In this document: piece by piece, positions 43,607 to 55,743 of the stretch
Layout of the letters: each line of letters opens with the position of its first letter
How positions within the stretch are numbered: the stretch's first letter is position 1
Source: Mycocentrospora acerina
Lineage: Eukaryota; Ascomycota; Dothideomycetes; Pleosporales
Reading direction: 5' to 3'
NCBI GenBank assembly: GCA_022701365.1
Contig: JAKUHH010000184.1
Coordinates: forward strand, 62,001 to 126,000
DNA: 64,000 nt
Made by a program: the position numbers and the translations under genes
Notes under the pieces: generated by a model
Told to the model about the DNA's origin: nothing
What the model saw: the letters and a program-made list of their open reading frames with translations, nothing else
Database searches by the model: none

Positions 43607-44830
43607 ATGGCCAATTCCAAAGCCCATGATCTCAACTGCCTCACCATATCTGAATTGCAAGCCCTTGCTGCGGAGCGCATGGACAAGCAAACACGCGACT
43701 ACTACAACGAGGGCGCAGATTCTGGTTCAACATTGGCAGAGAACATATCTGCATATGAGAAATACCGTATTCGGCCACGAGTCTTACGCGATGTTTCCGC
43801 TATCGACACTAGCGTGAATGTATTTGGCCACCGAAACAGTGTCCCTCTGGGCATCGCGTCTACTGCCATGCAATGTCTCGCGCACCCAGATGGAGAGATG
43901 GCAACAGCGCGCGCTGCTAAGAAGATGGGTGTGGTTATGGGGTTGAGCAGTTTCAGTACGAGTAGTCTGGAAGATGTAAAAGATGCTCTTGGGGATAGCC
44001 CAGGAGCTTTTCAGTTGTACTTATTCGAAGACAGAGGGGAGAGTGAAAAATTGATACAGAGAGCGAAGAAAGCGGGCTACAAAGCTGTGTTACTCACAGT
44101 TGACACTCCTGTTTTGGGCAGGCGGAATCTGGAGATACGGAATCAGTTCAAGTTACCCAGCCATTTAAAGGTTGCAAATTTTAGTTCCAACGAGGATGAG
44201 GTGAGGGTGCAAGAGAAAGAGTCCGAGGCGAACCACGCAAGCGATAATACGGAGGATAATACAGCCGAATCTGCAAGCAACCTAAAGAGGGCGTCACCTA
44301 CAGGACCGATTACCTTCCATACGCATGCCCCGAATCCAACACTCCATTGGGAACGCGACATCGAGTGGCTGAAAGAGCAGTGCCATCCTGAGATGCAGGT
44401 CTGGGTAAAGGGTATTGCAGCAAGCGAAGACGCAATTCTAGCCTGCCACCATGGCGTAGATGGAATAATCGTGTCGAATCATGGTGGCCGTCAGCTCAAT
44501 GGTGCACTCGCGACTCTTGATGCGCTTCCCGATGTGGTACAAGCTGTGCGAAGTCAGGACCGTAGGATACCTGTCCATGTTGATGGCGGCATTCGCCATG
44601 GGACTGATGTATTCAAAGCACTTGCTCTTGGTGCAGACTTTGTCTGGGTGGGGAGACCAATTCTGTGGGGATTGGCGTACAAGGGACAAGAGGGTGTGGA
44701 GCTTTGTCTTAAGCTTTTGAGCGACGAGGTAAAATTGTGTATGGCCCTTGCTGGGACTACAAGCGTTAGAGATATTGGCCCAGAATACCTGGTAAAAATT
44801 GACAAGAGTGGTTTTGTGAGTCGTTTGTAA
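43607..44830 (+). CDS. FMN-dependent 2-hydroxy-acid oxidase/dehydrogenase
   Basis: 407 residues, single exon. Family landmarks in order: YYNEGADSGSTLAENISAYE, IRPRVLRDVSAIDTS, GIASTAMQCLAHPDGE, FQLYLFEDR, LLTVDTPVLGRRNLEIRN, WVKGIAASEDA, VSNHGGRQLNG (catalytic His and Arg), VHVDGGIRHGTDVFKALALG (phosphate of FMN) and VGRPILWGL. It would oxidise a small L-2-hydroxy acid such as glycolate or lactate. The C terminus (KIDKSGFVSRL) ends in SRL, a peroxisomal targeting tripeptide, so a peroxisomal site is likely. An acidic, Ser-rich insert (about residues 200-230) fills the variable loop 4. No cytochrome b5 domain, so an oxygen-using oxidase type rather than L-lactate cytochrome c reductase. Confidence 0.93.
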   Translation: MANSKAHDLNCLTISELQALAAERMDKQTRDYYNEGADSGSTLAENISAYEKYRIRPRVLRDVSAIDTSVNVFGHRNSVPLGIASTAMQCLAHPDGEMATARAAKKMGVVMGLSSFSTSSLEDVKDALGDSPGAFQLYLFEDRGESEKLIQRAKKAGYKAVLLTVDTPVLGRRNLEIRNQFKLPSHLKVANFSSNEDEVRVQEKESEANHASDNTEDNTAESASNLKRASPTGPITFHTHAPNPTLHWERDIEWLKEQCHPEMQVWVKGIAASEDAILACHHGVDGIIVSNHGGRQLNGALATLDALPDVVQAVRSQDRRIPVHVDGGIRHGTDVFKALALGADFVWVGRPILWGLAYKGQEGVELCLKLLSDEVKLCMALAGTTSVRDIGPEYLVKIDKSGFVSRL

Positions 44831-44900
44831 TGGAACTAGTATTTGTTGTACTTGTAATTTATACTACAAATATGGCGAGCGGAAAATAGTCTTCCACTGA

Positions 44901-46330
44901 CTACATTTTTCTGGCGACCCAGATTTGCGCTTTATATGCATTCTTCGTAAGAGCTCTTCCATTAAATCCGTACTCTGCCTCCATGCTTCGGACCTTCTTA
45001 CCTTCGAATGTCAATGTCCCACACTCGTCGCTTATATCCTCAAAATCGAAATCCATTTGTTCCACTACTGCAAGAATTTCGTCTAGGCTAAGCTGCACAA
45101 ATGGGCTTGTACCATACAGCAGCGGTCCAAGGTTCATCCATTGGCCGCCAGATTTTAGCAACCGCCGAATGGTGTCAAAGTAACTAATCAAGTTGCGTGC
45201 GGTATCGATAAAGAAGTGAGTTACAATGATGTCGAACTGACCTGCCTGGTCGTCCATAGCAGTATTGAAGTCACCTTCAATAAGCAGAACAGATGGATTG
45301 GGTGACATGTTGGGTACAGTGACTTCGCGTAGGAGATCGCTTGTGGTAGCGTGGTGCGACAAGCCATCAATGAAAGGATACATGGCGAATGTGTCTTTTG
45401 AGGTGCGGTTCTCGACATAGCGATAACCAACATTCATGAACATGGACCATTCGTTGAGAGTCACCTCGAAGCCTGTTGAAAGTTAGTAGGCACATATCTG
45501 AACGGGTTTCTTCCATCCTCACCCCCAAGATTGGCGATCTCATGGCCTAGGCGCCCGACCCCGGAGCCAGGAAGAAGAATTTTGAGTAAGTTGCTGTTGG
45601 GTGATCTCATTCTGAGATTCGAAAGCGTTGTGAGAATGCAAGGAAATGCATCATTCCGTTCTTTGGCTCCTTCGTCTGCCCAATCTCTTACGAAATGCTT
45701 CAACGTCTGAGAGACACTGATTCGATCTGCCTGACGTCCATTTTTCTGCGCATCCTTGATGAAGTCATCTAATTCTTGCTGCTCAACCCCATAGAATTGT
45801 TTTGCATTCGCTATTATGTCCTCGCAGATAACTTCATTCTTGTAAATCAATTCCTCAATGTCACTAAATTTCTTTTGGTAGTCCACTGCATGCTCTAAAG
45901 TCTGCCGAACAATCAACTTTGAGCTTTGCATAATTGGAAATATGGTCACCTTTTTTTGTTTCTTGCTGACATTCTTGTACAGTTTTCGCCACCTGTTTAG
46001 CTCTGCCATGTTGCGATCACGATAACTGGTGAACCCATACAGCGTTTCCAACAGCCGATATCGCGGATGTTTTGCGTTCCATTTGCCGTAATTGCGATTC
46101 ATTCTCTGTATCAAGGCCATATTCTCTTGTCGATGCCGAGGGGACTCACTCGGCAACATTGAGCCCATATGAAATGGGTCCTGCGCAACTTTCGCCGCGT
46201 TTTCGACATGCATTCCATCGATAAGTACGTATTGTGATATCTCTGCTGCAGCAGATGTTGCCAATACTTCATTGGCCCCAACGTTAAGCCCGGTAAGAAG
46301 CAGTAGAATGCAAGCTATGAGGAATCTCAT
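44901..46330 (-). CDS. N2227-like (carnosine N-methyltransferase family) protein with signal sequence
   Basis: Two exons (45523-46330, 44901-45472; 50-nt intron GTGAGG..CTAAC..ACAG) give 459 residues. The SAM-binding motif KILLPGSGVGRLGHEIANLG G is followed by FEVTLNEWSMFMNVGYRYVE, 'DIIVTHFFIDTARNLISYFD' and 'WMNLGPLLYG', the N2227 signature order. Family members N-methylate carnosine-like His dipeptides. The ATG at 46330 opens MRFLIACILLLLTGLNVGAN, a strong signal peptide or membrane anchor; an ATG at 46429 would place this segment internally. Known members are cytosolic or nuclear, so a secretory N terminus is unusual. A convergent oxidase gene ends only 70 bp away. Confidence 0.85.
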
Positions 46331-47602
46331 CTTCAATAATTTTGTGATCTCACACTTCTTGTCGTCATGTATCATCGCAATACGAAGGTTTTCTTCTTGA
46401 GCACCGTGATGTCTGCCAAGATTTGGCATTTTTAGGCTTTTTAAATTTCAATGTTGACACCAGCGAATTTTTGATTGGGATAAACAAATACAAGTCTTGT
46501 TTGAAGCAGAAACTGTATACAAGAGTCTCGAAATACAATCATCTCCATCGAAGATGTTAAACAGCTACTGACTAGTACTAAGGCTTCTCGCTGGGAAATT
46601 ATTCTCCAAGTCTCGTTCGAAATACGCTGTTGTCACAGCCAAAAACCAATTAATGTTTAGCAGGGGTGCTAGTAAATTGATATACTCCATGCGAAAACTT
46701 TTCTGTCAATTCATCAATTAGTATCGAAGTATAGTTCACAATATAACTCTCGAAGACAATTTAACATCTTAAGAACCTGGTCTAAGCTTTTTTCTCGTCG
46801 TATATGAGGTCGCTTTCGCAATGTTTCTTTCAACAAAATACGTAGTCTCTATTGACTGATGCAATCGTGTATTTGATTTGTTTTTTTGGCAACGCCTTGC
46901 CAGACATAGTAAAGCTCTGGAGAGCGGGGAAAAACGCAAATACAACGGGGCTTGTTAGTTCACTCAGCAGCTTCGCTATTTGCATACCAGTCATGTTATT
47001 TCATTCAGATAACTTTGTGTCAATCATGTTTCCGTACGAGACATCTTCTGCAGGCGCTGTTTAAGGTGTCTGTAGCCATCTGCTCTGACAGCGTGGGTAA
47101 GTAACCGCTGACGCGATGATTCAGTTTGTTATATGCTTTTTGCTGGGTATCAAAAAGCAAAATTTGTAGTAACACGAACTTCATCGCCCTCCTAGAACTA
47201 CTGCATCTATCTAAATGTATTGGTTGTTTGATAAACTTTAATAATCATGAAAACAAAATTGGACAAGTGAGGTGCGGATCATTGTACTCTGAAAATTCAC
47301 TTCTCCTCGTTCATTTTGATGCAAAGATATCCAGCTATGATATACTCAAGGTGAGTTCTACAGTGGAGTTGAGAGTATTTTTGTAGCTGTTTCTTTTTGA
47401 GCGAATTAATTGGGCCGCATTATTTAGGCCGTGTTAATTGTGGGACCTGTTCATTCCAGATTTTTGTTTACTAGTGTCGGCACAGTTTAGTAACGATGAC
47501 GTAATACCCAATCATTACCTATCTCAACCACTGAGCAATCATAACGTTTATCTGCGTCCTTTCTCCCCACAACCATCTGAGTATCACCCAAAAGCTACCA
47601 AA
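46331..47602. promoter_or_regulatory. Divergent region between methyltransferase and quinone-oxidoreductase genes
   Basis: About 1.3 kb, AT-rich, with only short ORFs. The last 80 bp form a pyrimidine-rich leader for the plus-strand gene. Confidence 0.45.
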
Positions 47603-48616
47603 ATGACTTCAACAATGAAAGCCTGGCAATACACCAGCGTGAAAGGCGGCCTCGAGAAAAATCTACAACTCAAAGATGATGTCCCTCAACCAACCATCAC
47701 CGACAATGAGATTCTAGTGGAGGTCCACGCCATGGCACTCAATCCCGTCGACTACAAAGCCACAGAAGCAGGTCTGCCTTTGTCATTCATGGGCTCCAAG
47801 CTCGTCCCTGGTGCGGATTTCTGCGGCAAAGTCGCGAAGACTGGAGCAAATGTCGACTCTTTCCAGACTGGAGAGTGGGTATTTGGTGCAAAGGTTGGTG
47901 CACTGGCCAAAGGTAGTCTAGCACAGTATGTCAGTGTTGGAAAAGAAATGCTGGCGAAATTACCGGAAGGCGTGAGCATTGATGATGCCGCTGCCATTGG
48001 CATTGTGGGTTTGACGGAATACCAATCCATCGTACCGAACGTGCAGTCAGGAGATAAGGTCTTCATAAATGGCGGGTCTGGTGGCACCGGCGTATACGGT
48101 ATTCAGATCGCCAAAGCCCTTGGCTGTCATGTAACAACTACATGCTCGACGCCAAACGTAGATCTCTGCAAAAGTCTCGGCGCTGATGAAGTCATTGACT
48201 ACAAATCCTCTGACATCATCACTGCCTTGTCCCAAAAAGGTCAAGTTTTCAAACTCGCTGTCGACAACGTTAGTACGCCCGCCGACCTGTACAAGAAGTC
48301 TGCATCATACCTGACTCCCGACGGAAAATTCATGCAGGTTGGTGGAGGGGCTAGTTTGGGCACGATCGGCCAGGTTGCGACAAATTTTCTACTTTCCGGG
48401 TTCTTGGGTGGAGGAAAGAACAAATATCAAATGATTGTGACACAGCCGTCTGCTGATGATCTGAAGCAGTTGGGTGTTTGGATGAAGGAAGGTAAAATCA
48501 AGGGTGTGTTGGATCAAGTCTTTGAGTGGGAAGATGCGGTGAAGGCCTTTGAGAAATTGAAGACTGGCCGAGCCAGGGGAAAGATTGTTGTTCACGTTAA
48601 GCAAGATAAAGCTTGA
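47603..48616 (+). CDS. Zinc-independent MDR quinone oxidoreductase
   Basis: 337 residues from MTSTMKAWQYTSVKGG (ATG 47603; the frame is open to 47438 but the conserved start is here). GroES-like N-terminal domain (LVEVHAMALNPVDYKATEAG, VPGADFCGKVAKTG) and Rossmann domain with GGSGGTGVYGIQIAKALGCH. DEVIDYKSSD and the C-terminal 'EDAVKAFEKLKTGRARGKIV' are typical of zeta-crystallin/reticulon-interacting MDR proteins. The four structural-zinc Cys and catalytic-zinc ligands are missing, so NADPH-dependent reduction of quinones or enones is expected rather than alcohol oxidation. Cytosolic. Neighbours are other redox genes. Confidence 0.93.
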   Translation: MTSTMKAWQYTSVKGGLEKNLQLKDDVPQPTITDNEILVEVHAMALNPVDYKATEAGLPLSFMGSKLVPGADFCGKVAKTGANVDSFQTGEWVFGAKVGALAKGSLAQYVSVGKEMLAKLPEGVSIDDAAAIGIVGLTEYQSIVPNVQSGDKVFINGGSGGTGVYGIQIAKALGCHVTTTCSTPNVDLCKSLGADEVIDYKSSDIITALSQKGQVFKLAVDNVSTPADLYKKSASYLTPDGKFMQVGGGASLGTIGQVATNFLLSGFLGGGKNKYQMIVTQPSADDLKQLGVWMKEGKIKGVLDQVFEWEDAVKAFEKLKTGRARGKIVVHVKQDKA

Positions 48617-49369
48617 ATACTAAACTCCTTAGTGTAGGTATGACTCTTTAACGAAGGAACGTGTTCTTAAAGGGTATCATTTTATTTTGCAAATAACGAG
48701 GTATATAGTGAGGCGATTTTATCAAAAGTCTAATTCAACTTCACGTTTTAAGTCCGCTGATTATTTTTTCAATTTACAGTTTCATGTGATGCTTTGCATT
48801 GTTGACGCTATAAATATTGATTTGATTCGTATCTTAAAATGAAATCTTCGCTACTAGATTGCTCTGTTCGTCTCAGTACTGTTATGAGCAGCAATTGCTC
48901 ATGCTGATTTGACATCCCAGTCAATTCATGCCCATATCAATTCGTTCTACTGCTCCGTGATACCATCCCAAACCAGCCTACGAACAATTTCTCCAATCAA
49001 ACAAGCAACATATGGGGAGAATAGTGTCGGTGCGTTTAAATGATACATTCTCAGCAAAGGCGGCTAGATACCTACTCTATGATTCTCCAATCCAATCAAG
49101 ACTTACAAGTTCTGTTAAGAGTAGACCATTCAAGCTTTACTGAAAATGGATTATATTGTTATGATTAACGTCATGACTAGGCGTCTTAGAGAATAGTGGA
49201 AGCAGACTGAAGCATATTTCCAACTGTTTGGGTTAATATTTGAGCCGTCTGTCTAGTCGTATTACCCACTGTATTCACAAAATGAGGCAAGCCAATCTTT
49301 CATCTTTTCAGGATGCGGCGTAAATCCTCCCACCCTATCGTCGCCTGCGAAGGTTACAATTCCATATCT
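48617..49369. other. Convergent intergenic region
   Basis: AT-rich, no ORF supported. Confidence 0.5.
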
Positions 49370-50293
49370 TCAAATCTTTTCCCCCTTACCTTTTCCAGGT
49401 TTCTTTAATAATCCCCCCAGAATTGCAGGGTCTAGAGGCTTCACCTCCTTTGCCTCCACCCCGCACCGAACAAACATGCTATTCCAGAGGGCACCTACCG
49501 CTCGTTCCTCAGGAGTAAATACAACTGTGTTGACATAAGACTGAGAATTATTGACACAATGCTCTGTGTTGAATAAATGGGCCTCGCAATTGTCGTCTTT
49601 GGATGCGTAAAACATGCCGCATCGAGCTAGGGCGGGAAGAGTGATACATGTGCCGTTCTTCCAAGCCGATAGCGGTGGGGGGAAAGAAGTCTGACCGAGC
49701 AGTGTTCCACGGCAATGCTTGGGACCGCTGGCACCGGAATAAGAGAGTGCGATGATAAGTGCCGAGGGGGCTTGCAGGGGTATGGAACCTTTGGCTGGAG
49801 AGGCCGTAGCCTGTGAGCTGAAGGGTACACCACCGCTGTTTAATCCTGGAGAGGTTGTGGGGGTTTGTGTATATCCATTGTTTCCTGTTGTCAGAAAAAC
49901 GGATGTTTGTGTGAATTGAGCTAGACTTGTCGATTCTACGGATGATATTTCGGTCGATGTTGTCTGCGAGTTGGCTGGGCGGTTGGATGGTGTTCCATCT
50001 AGGAGAGCCTCTGCTTTTACATTGTGGCCGCTATATTTGGCAGCCTGCGCGAGGAAAACTTGCTTCATCTTTGGCGGCGGGGCGCGAAATTCGATTGCTG
50101 TTGATAATGAGATCGCAATGAGAAAGATGACAGAGACGGATGTAGCGATGAGAAAAAGTCGCTGGAACATGGGCATTGCGATGACATTGGGGGAATTTTG
50201 CTCTCTGGATAGACGAAGATGAGATTGAATTGGGGATGTCGATGAGCTGAAGTTCGTGTTGTTGAGTAAGATGTGTTGCGCACATCGTTTCAT
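49370..50293 (-). CDS. Membrane-anchored or secreted Cys-containing protein, family unknown
   Basis: 307 residues from the ATG at 50293 (MKRCAQHILLNNTNFSS). A further in-frame ATG at 50176 or 50170 would put the hydrophobic stretch MFQRLFLIATSVSVIFLIAI right at the N terminus, where it would serve as signal peptide or signal anchor. Then a Ser/Thr-rich stalk (about 85-165) and a C-terminal domain with six or more Cys: ..KHCRGTLLG..KNGTCITLPALARCGMFYASKDDNCEAHLF..HCVNNS..FVRCGVEA. The pattern 'GTCITLPALARCGMFYA' recalls small secreted-protein-like domains in Dothideomycetes, but I cannot name a family. Extracellular or wall-facing topology is inferred. Confidence 0.65.
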   Translation of the reverse strand: MKRCAQHILLNNTNFSSSTSPIQSHLRLSREQNSPNVIAMPMFQRLFLIATSVSVIFLIAISLSTAIEFRAPPPKMKQVFLAQAAKYSGHNVKAEALLDGTPSNRPANSQTTSTEISSVESTSLAQFTQTSVFLTTGNNGYTQTPTTSPGLNSGGVPFSSQATASPAKGSIPLQAPSALIIALSYSGASGPKHCRGTLLGQTSFPPPLSAWKNGTCITLPALARCGMFYASKDDNCEAHLFNTEHCVNNSQSYVNTVVFTPEERAVGALWNSMFVRCGVEAKEVKPLDPAILGGLLKKPGKGKGEKI

Positions 50294-52396
50294 GCTTCTG
50301 CTAGCGGTTTGAAACCAGACATGATTCAAGACTGACGCCACATTGCTTAAAGAGGTATTCGAGTCTCGTGACAGATTTTCAAGATGTGAAAGATATGTGA
50401 AGCAGTACTAGACTATTCACAGATTTAATCCCGAATATACGAATCAGCCCAATCGATGTGCAGAATTATCATGATGAATTTGGCTCTAAGTAATTAACAA
50501 TAGAGGGTACAACATGACAATGTAAATCAATGCTAAATTTACCATCGTTTCACACAGGTGTCGGTTGAATTGCCAATTTTTTTACTAACAATACACTTCT
50601 AAGATATAGTCGATCGTTACCAACTCCCTTGTAAGTTTCATCGAAAAATTGGTACCCCTTATAACACAGACTTAATCACTGCGCATCTATTCCAACAGGC
50701 AAATTCCAGGACCTTTTCACAATTTTCAATTTCGATCGAATGCTGCGGCGTTTTCTTTCTTTCTTTTGGTGCACTCTAATACGTATTCCCTGCTTAGTAT
50801 AAAGTAAGAATAGAGTACATGCTGGATCGCTTCAGGTCGTGACTTCTAATCATGCTTTCGATTTTGCGAAGGCTGTTGATACATACTAGGATTTTATAAA
50901 ATCGAAGTCCCTAAATGAATCTGAATCAACAAACATGAACAAATGTTCTTCTATTATCTCTAAGCAAGAGATGTCTCTCTTAGACAATGTGAAGGTTCCC
51001 TAAAAGCGCGTCTGACAACGAATTTGAAACTTGTTCAGCTTCTAAAATTGATAGAGGATTGAATAGAAAATTTAAGCTGACTGTATCACGGATATCCGCT
51101 GAAATAAATGTATCTGCTTGGTTAATGAACAGCATATATTTTAAGAGCTTGATGTCCTACGAAGCCAGCGGAATTCTAACATGTGCAGTATTTTCTGGTA
51201 GCAACATAAGAGAATGAGAGTTTCCACTAACTGTAGTATATCAAGACGTCCATTCAGGTTCGACATGGGGTTGATGATAGTGGCCATGATACAAGAGTGA
51301 CTGGCAAAAATTGAAGAAAATGAACCTCGTGGAGTAAAATCTTAACTATTTATAGACTTGACCCGACCAATAGTTAATATATATGGCCCATTTTTACATC
51401 ACTATCTTGTACATCAGAGGTATTATTCCCGTTCTTCGAAGACAACGCCAGAGGTAGACAGTATTGGACGACTTAGTTTATTGACCAAGAAGAAAGCTCA
51501 CCATACTCTGTCAAAAACGAATTGGAGAGAATACAATTTTACGTATTGATTTCACTGGCGATCGAGGACAGAATCCTGTTGCTCTTGAGTGAGTTATTTC
51601 GCAGTGCCATAGAAAGTACCAGCTTTTGAACTTTCTTCTCATCAGTTGAGACCTAGCATTAGATCTTGGCGATCGTGTCAAGAAAATAGCGATTTATGCC
51701 ATCACGAATAAACTCACACCATACGTATTTGTATTCGCCATTTGTGTTGTAGCTCCTGAGAGTATCCCAGAGTCGCACTTCTACTTCCTAAAATTTCTGT
51801 CACACTACTGGCCAGGTTGAAGTATCATGACGTCATGATATCAGTTTCGAAGGCCTCTTCACTGCTGATTAGCGAGTTATCTATCGCATCACTGAAAAAG
51901 CTAATACTTTGGCCTGCACTATTCCATATGCTGATAATGGAAATAATGTATGTATTGGGGCAAACGGAAAGAAAGTGGCGAAAGGTGACTGATAAAAGTG
52001 CGTTATAAATTAAAAGGTCTTTGTTTCCCATAGAGATTAGGCACTGAAATTAACAATGTTAAATTGAATAACTCTATCAATCAAGTGCGAATTGTAGTTT
52101 AGAGGAATGTTGATTGATGTTGTGGAAAAAAGCATCACCAGTATGCAATCATGCCAACACGTCCAAGAATCTCACATGTTGGAGCTAGTCATTGCAGATT
52201 TTATTCACAAGTAGGCATTTCCTTGAAAAACGAAAGCTATGGCAATATGTAACATACATGTGCCAGACAGGATGCGCCACATCATCTCTCAACCCGCCTG
52301 TTTTATCCCAGCCTGAGATACCAGATCCCGGTACATACAATTCTCTCCTTCTTTTGATAGCGAGAAGTATTTTCATGTCATTTTTTTTACTTCATC
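50294..52396. other. Gene-poor AT-rich stretch
   Basis: 2.1 kb with only ORFs under 80 codons on both strands. No repeats or RNA genes recognised. Confidence 0.45.
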
Positions 52397-53259
52397 TCAA
52401 GCGCCGATCTTGCTGATCAAGAAAGCCGGTGCCTCATTGGCTGCCTCATCACCGTAAGACAAATGTGCCAGAGTGATTGTAAGCGTTCCATCGCACACCA
52501 AATCGCCAAGCGCACAAAAGACCTTTAGCCTGTCCTGAGGGTAGTTGGGGATACCGCCGTTATTCTGCTGATTCTTCGTGTATCCGAAGAGTACGGTGCC
52601 AATGATCTGGTTGCGCACGGTGGCGGTCAGATCACTAATAGCGGCGGCCGTGAGGGCAGCACCCTGACTGTGATGGTTGTTAGTGTTGGTTGCGATTGAG
52701 AGGCATAAATTAGAAGACACGTACGAATAACCTCCAGCAACAACCTTGGAGTTGGGGCACTTTGTGTTTGCCAATCTGAAGAGGCGAACACCTTCTGCGA
52801 TGGCAGCTGCTGAGGAGCCTCGAGGAAGAAAGTTGTCAAGTAGAGTGGCGCCGTATGGGCCGCCAACACCTTGAACCCAAACGTTGGCCGCACCGTACCT
52901 GCTCTCAAGTGCGTTGCCAAGAGGTACACCCAATGTGCCCTACATAGCTTGTTAGTCAAATGAATCTTCATAGAAAGTGATGAAGTCATGATTGAAAAGG
53001 TTGCAAATGAGCATTCAAGAATAAAGGTAAGAAATACAAAACATACCAAGTTACCCGTCTCTGTACTTCCACGTGCGAAGATGAGGATAACCTTGGGGCA
53101 CGCACTAGCACTCCCATTTTCAAGCTCACTGCTAGTTGTTCCAAGCTGGCGAGCCTCAATAGCACTGATGCTGGACTCTGAAACTGCAATAGGTTCTGGA
53201 ACTGCAATGGGTGAGGCAGCGGCCAAAGCAGTGAGAAGCGAGACAGTGAAGAACTTCAT
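52397..53259 (-). CDS. Cutinase (secreted serine esterase)
   Basis: Three exons (53047-53259, 52725-52939, 52397-52667) give 232 residues, the usual cutinase size. Signal peptide MKFFTVSLLTALAAASPIAV with a short pro-region ending near RQ. Catalytic triad: Ser143 in GGYSQGAA, Asp198 in CALGDLVC, His211 in LAHLSYG; the C194-C201 disulphide brackets the Asp as in Fusarium cutinase. IFARGSTETGN forms the oxyanion side. Hydrolyses ester bonds of cutin and similar polyesters outside the cell, a plant-surface or saprotrophic function. Intron 1 is 107 nt (GTATGT..TGTAG) and intron 2 is 57 nt (GTACGT..CACAG), splitting the Ser codon. Confidence 0.95.
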
Positions 53260-55743
53260 ATTGAATTCTTAGTTTTCAGTTTCTTTCGAGTGGCGGTAAT
53301 AGTAGCAGTGTGCGGAAGGCGTTTGGAAAAGGAAGTTCAGTGAGTGTAGAGCGTAGATGAGTACTGTTGCGGTTGAGATCCTTGGATGTCTGGTACTGTT
53401 GTGAAGAACCCGTAGGTACTTATATTCTCGTCTTCTGGTGCCTCGTACCTTCACTCTATTCTTGCCGAGTACCAGACCAATCATTGAAGTAGCTCGATAT
53501 TCCATTCGTGCCCAGGCACAACTGCTACTGTCCAACATCCGAGGTATTACAGACTACTACAATCTATCGAGATCTGTCGTCCAGCTAATCACAAGAGACC
53601 TAGAACGTTCCTGGATGCGGCGTGCAGGCGCGGCCCATGTATACTCATTTGGGTGCATCGCATCGGACCGTTAGCGTCCTATCATGTCATGCAGGGGATA
53701 TGTCGCGTTGAGGCGTACTGTTCAATCGGAATTTCCCCGTTCGTAGGCGTACCGTTTGGTATAGCTGCCAGTGAAACAGAGTTTACGGACTAAGCACAGC
53801 TAGTACCTTCATCTTTGCTTCTTTCCCCTTTCTTCCTCGGCAACGATTCGACTGTACATGTGATGATTGGCCCTCTGCTCCTTTGCTTCTGGAATCCTAG
53901 ATTAGATCGCAGCACAACATCCTCCCTTTGAATATGCAGCCTCGATACAGGAACGCGGCATGACGCTTCCTACCAAATTGAGTGCGCTTTACAACTTGCT
54001 ACTTCTTACATCTCATCTATATTCTAGCATCCTCGATAGTCACTTTGAAGTTTGGTTTATGTACCACTGATTTACTGTCTGGCCACACAAATTACGATAT
54101 GTTGTTCGTTGTGTGGGCTGGTACGAGGTTGCAGAAAAGCAACCCACTTAATCGACATGGGTAACCGGGCACTTAGTATGGCGGGGTGCATCAGGTGGCG
54201 CTCGATAAATGACAGCCGTCAGATGCTGGGTTTAGATATTCCCGATGCATGAGTGGAGATGGCGCTATGCCTGATCTGCTCGCCCTATCCAAGTCGTCTC
54301 TTCAACATAGCACATTCATTTTTTTTGCTGATACGCTTGCCAAGGTATTTTCTTATTACTTCAAATTCCTCCAGTGGTGAGGCAAAATTATGAGAGCCTA
54401 CCTGGAGAATTTGTGTTGAAGGGGGTCGCATTGGAGGGAAATTTAGGACCAAGCCCCGTGAGTGTGGCAGCAAAACGGACCCGGTCTGCTTTGAGCGATT
54501 AACCATTCTTCTGTGCATTCTGCCTTTCTTCATCCTCGGCAGTGGTTCGAAGAATTGTAACATTATTGGCTGCTTGCTTCTTGTCCACATACATCAAGCG
54601 ACAAGTGGTGTGGTAGCGGACGATTTTGCCCGGTAATACTACAGCCTTGATTGATACATCAGCGCTGGGCCTACGAATTTCCAGGTAGTGTAGAGGAATA
54701 TCCTGGTATAGAAGACGCGTGTATCCTTGTAAAGTAATATGTGCTCGAGGCTAACAGCACATCACATGGGCATGAGGGAACACCCGGCATGAATGTCATA
54801 TCGGTACTTGATGGCGACAGTGCTGATTGCGTCCCGTCCCCGTAAAGATCGACAGCTAACATGGTGTGTCCCTGTCCACCTGCAGTCCTCTCTCTCTATT
54901 AGGCACATATAGTGTGTTTTCCGTTCCATTGGGTGTCGTCACAACCTCGGGATGAAGTTGCGAAACCATCCGGTATCTGTCAAGGGTGTCATGTAAGCCA
55001 CACAAACGACAGGAACCGCGCTAGCACTAGCGTCCCGATAGTTAGGCTACCCCACAAAGTGAATGCCACGAGGCTGAGCTGTACTCCATCTTTTGGGCTG
55101 CAATACATCCAGCCCCGTAAAACGGTCGCCAGCCAGAATTGACTGCACTTGTCGACATGCATAGTTCTCTCCGAAACCTCCCGACTACAGCGGCCCGTGA
55201 ATTCTTCCATTGAGACAAGCTTGGGACGACTAACTAGGCAGCGTACAAGTCGTCGAGACTACCCCGCAAGTCTTTAACGTCCCTGCAGTCAGCAGATCGC
55301 GGAGGACAGCCCTATGAGGAAAATCAACCGAACAGTTGAGATGCTGACCATCGTATAGTACATGCATTCATTGTCAAAGTCTTGCAATGCCTCAACATCA
55401 CTGAGCGTGCCTCGGCACTGTGGTCTGTCAGATTTAGATTGCTTCTTGGGAGCAAAGTCTCGGAGATTATAGCGATTCTCTGAAGCTTCAATTTTTATGG
55501 TGGTACTGAATGACACAATTAGAAAGAACCGTCAGCGTGGAGACGTGCGTAGCGGCCTCATACGCCAGGCGTACTTGCCGGGTGACACTAACCCCGTTGA
55601 AACCTTCTGCCGGCTCTAAAGAAACGGAGTAGTCGCATAAAGTACCTTTTACATGTTCTAGTGCGCAGTTGTATTTCGTTTCCCCACATTCTTCCGTATC
55701 ATGAGCCAGGAACTAATGTGCTCATTTTGAGATGAGCCTCGGG

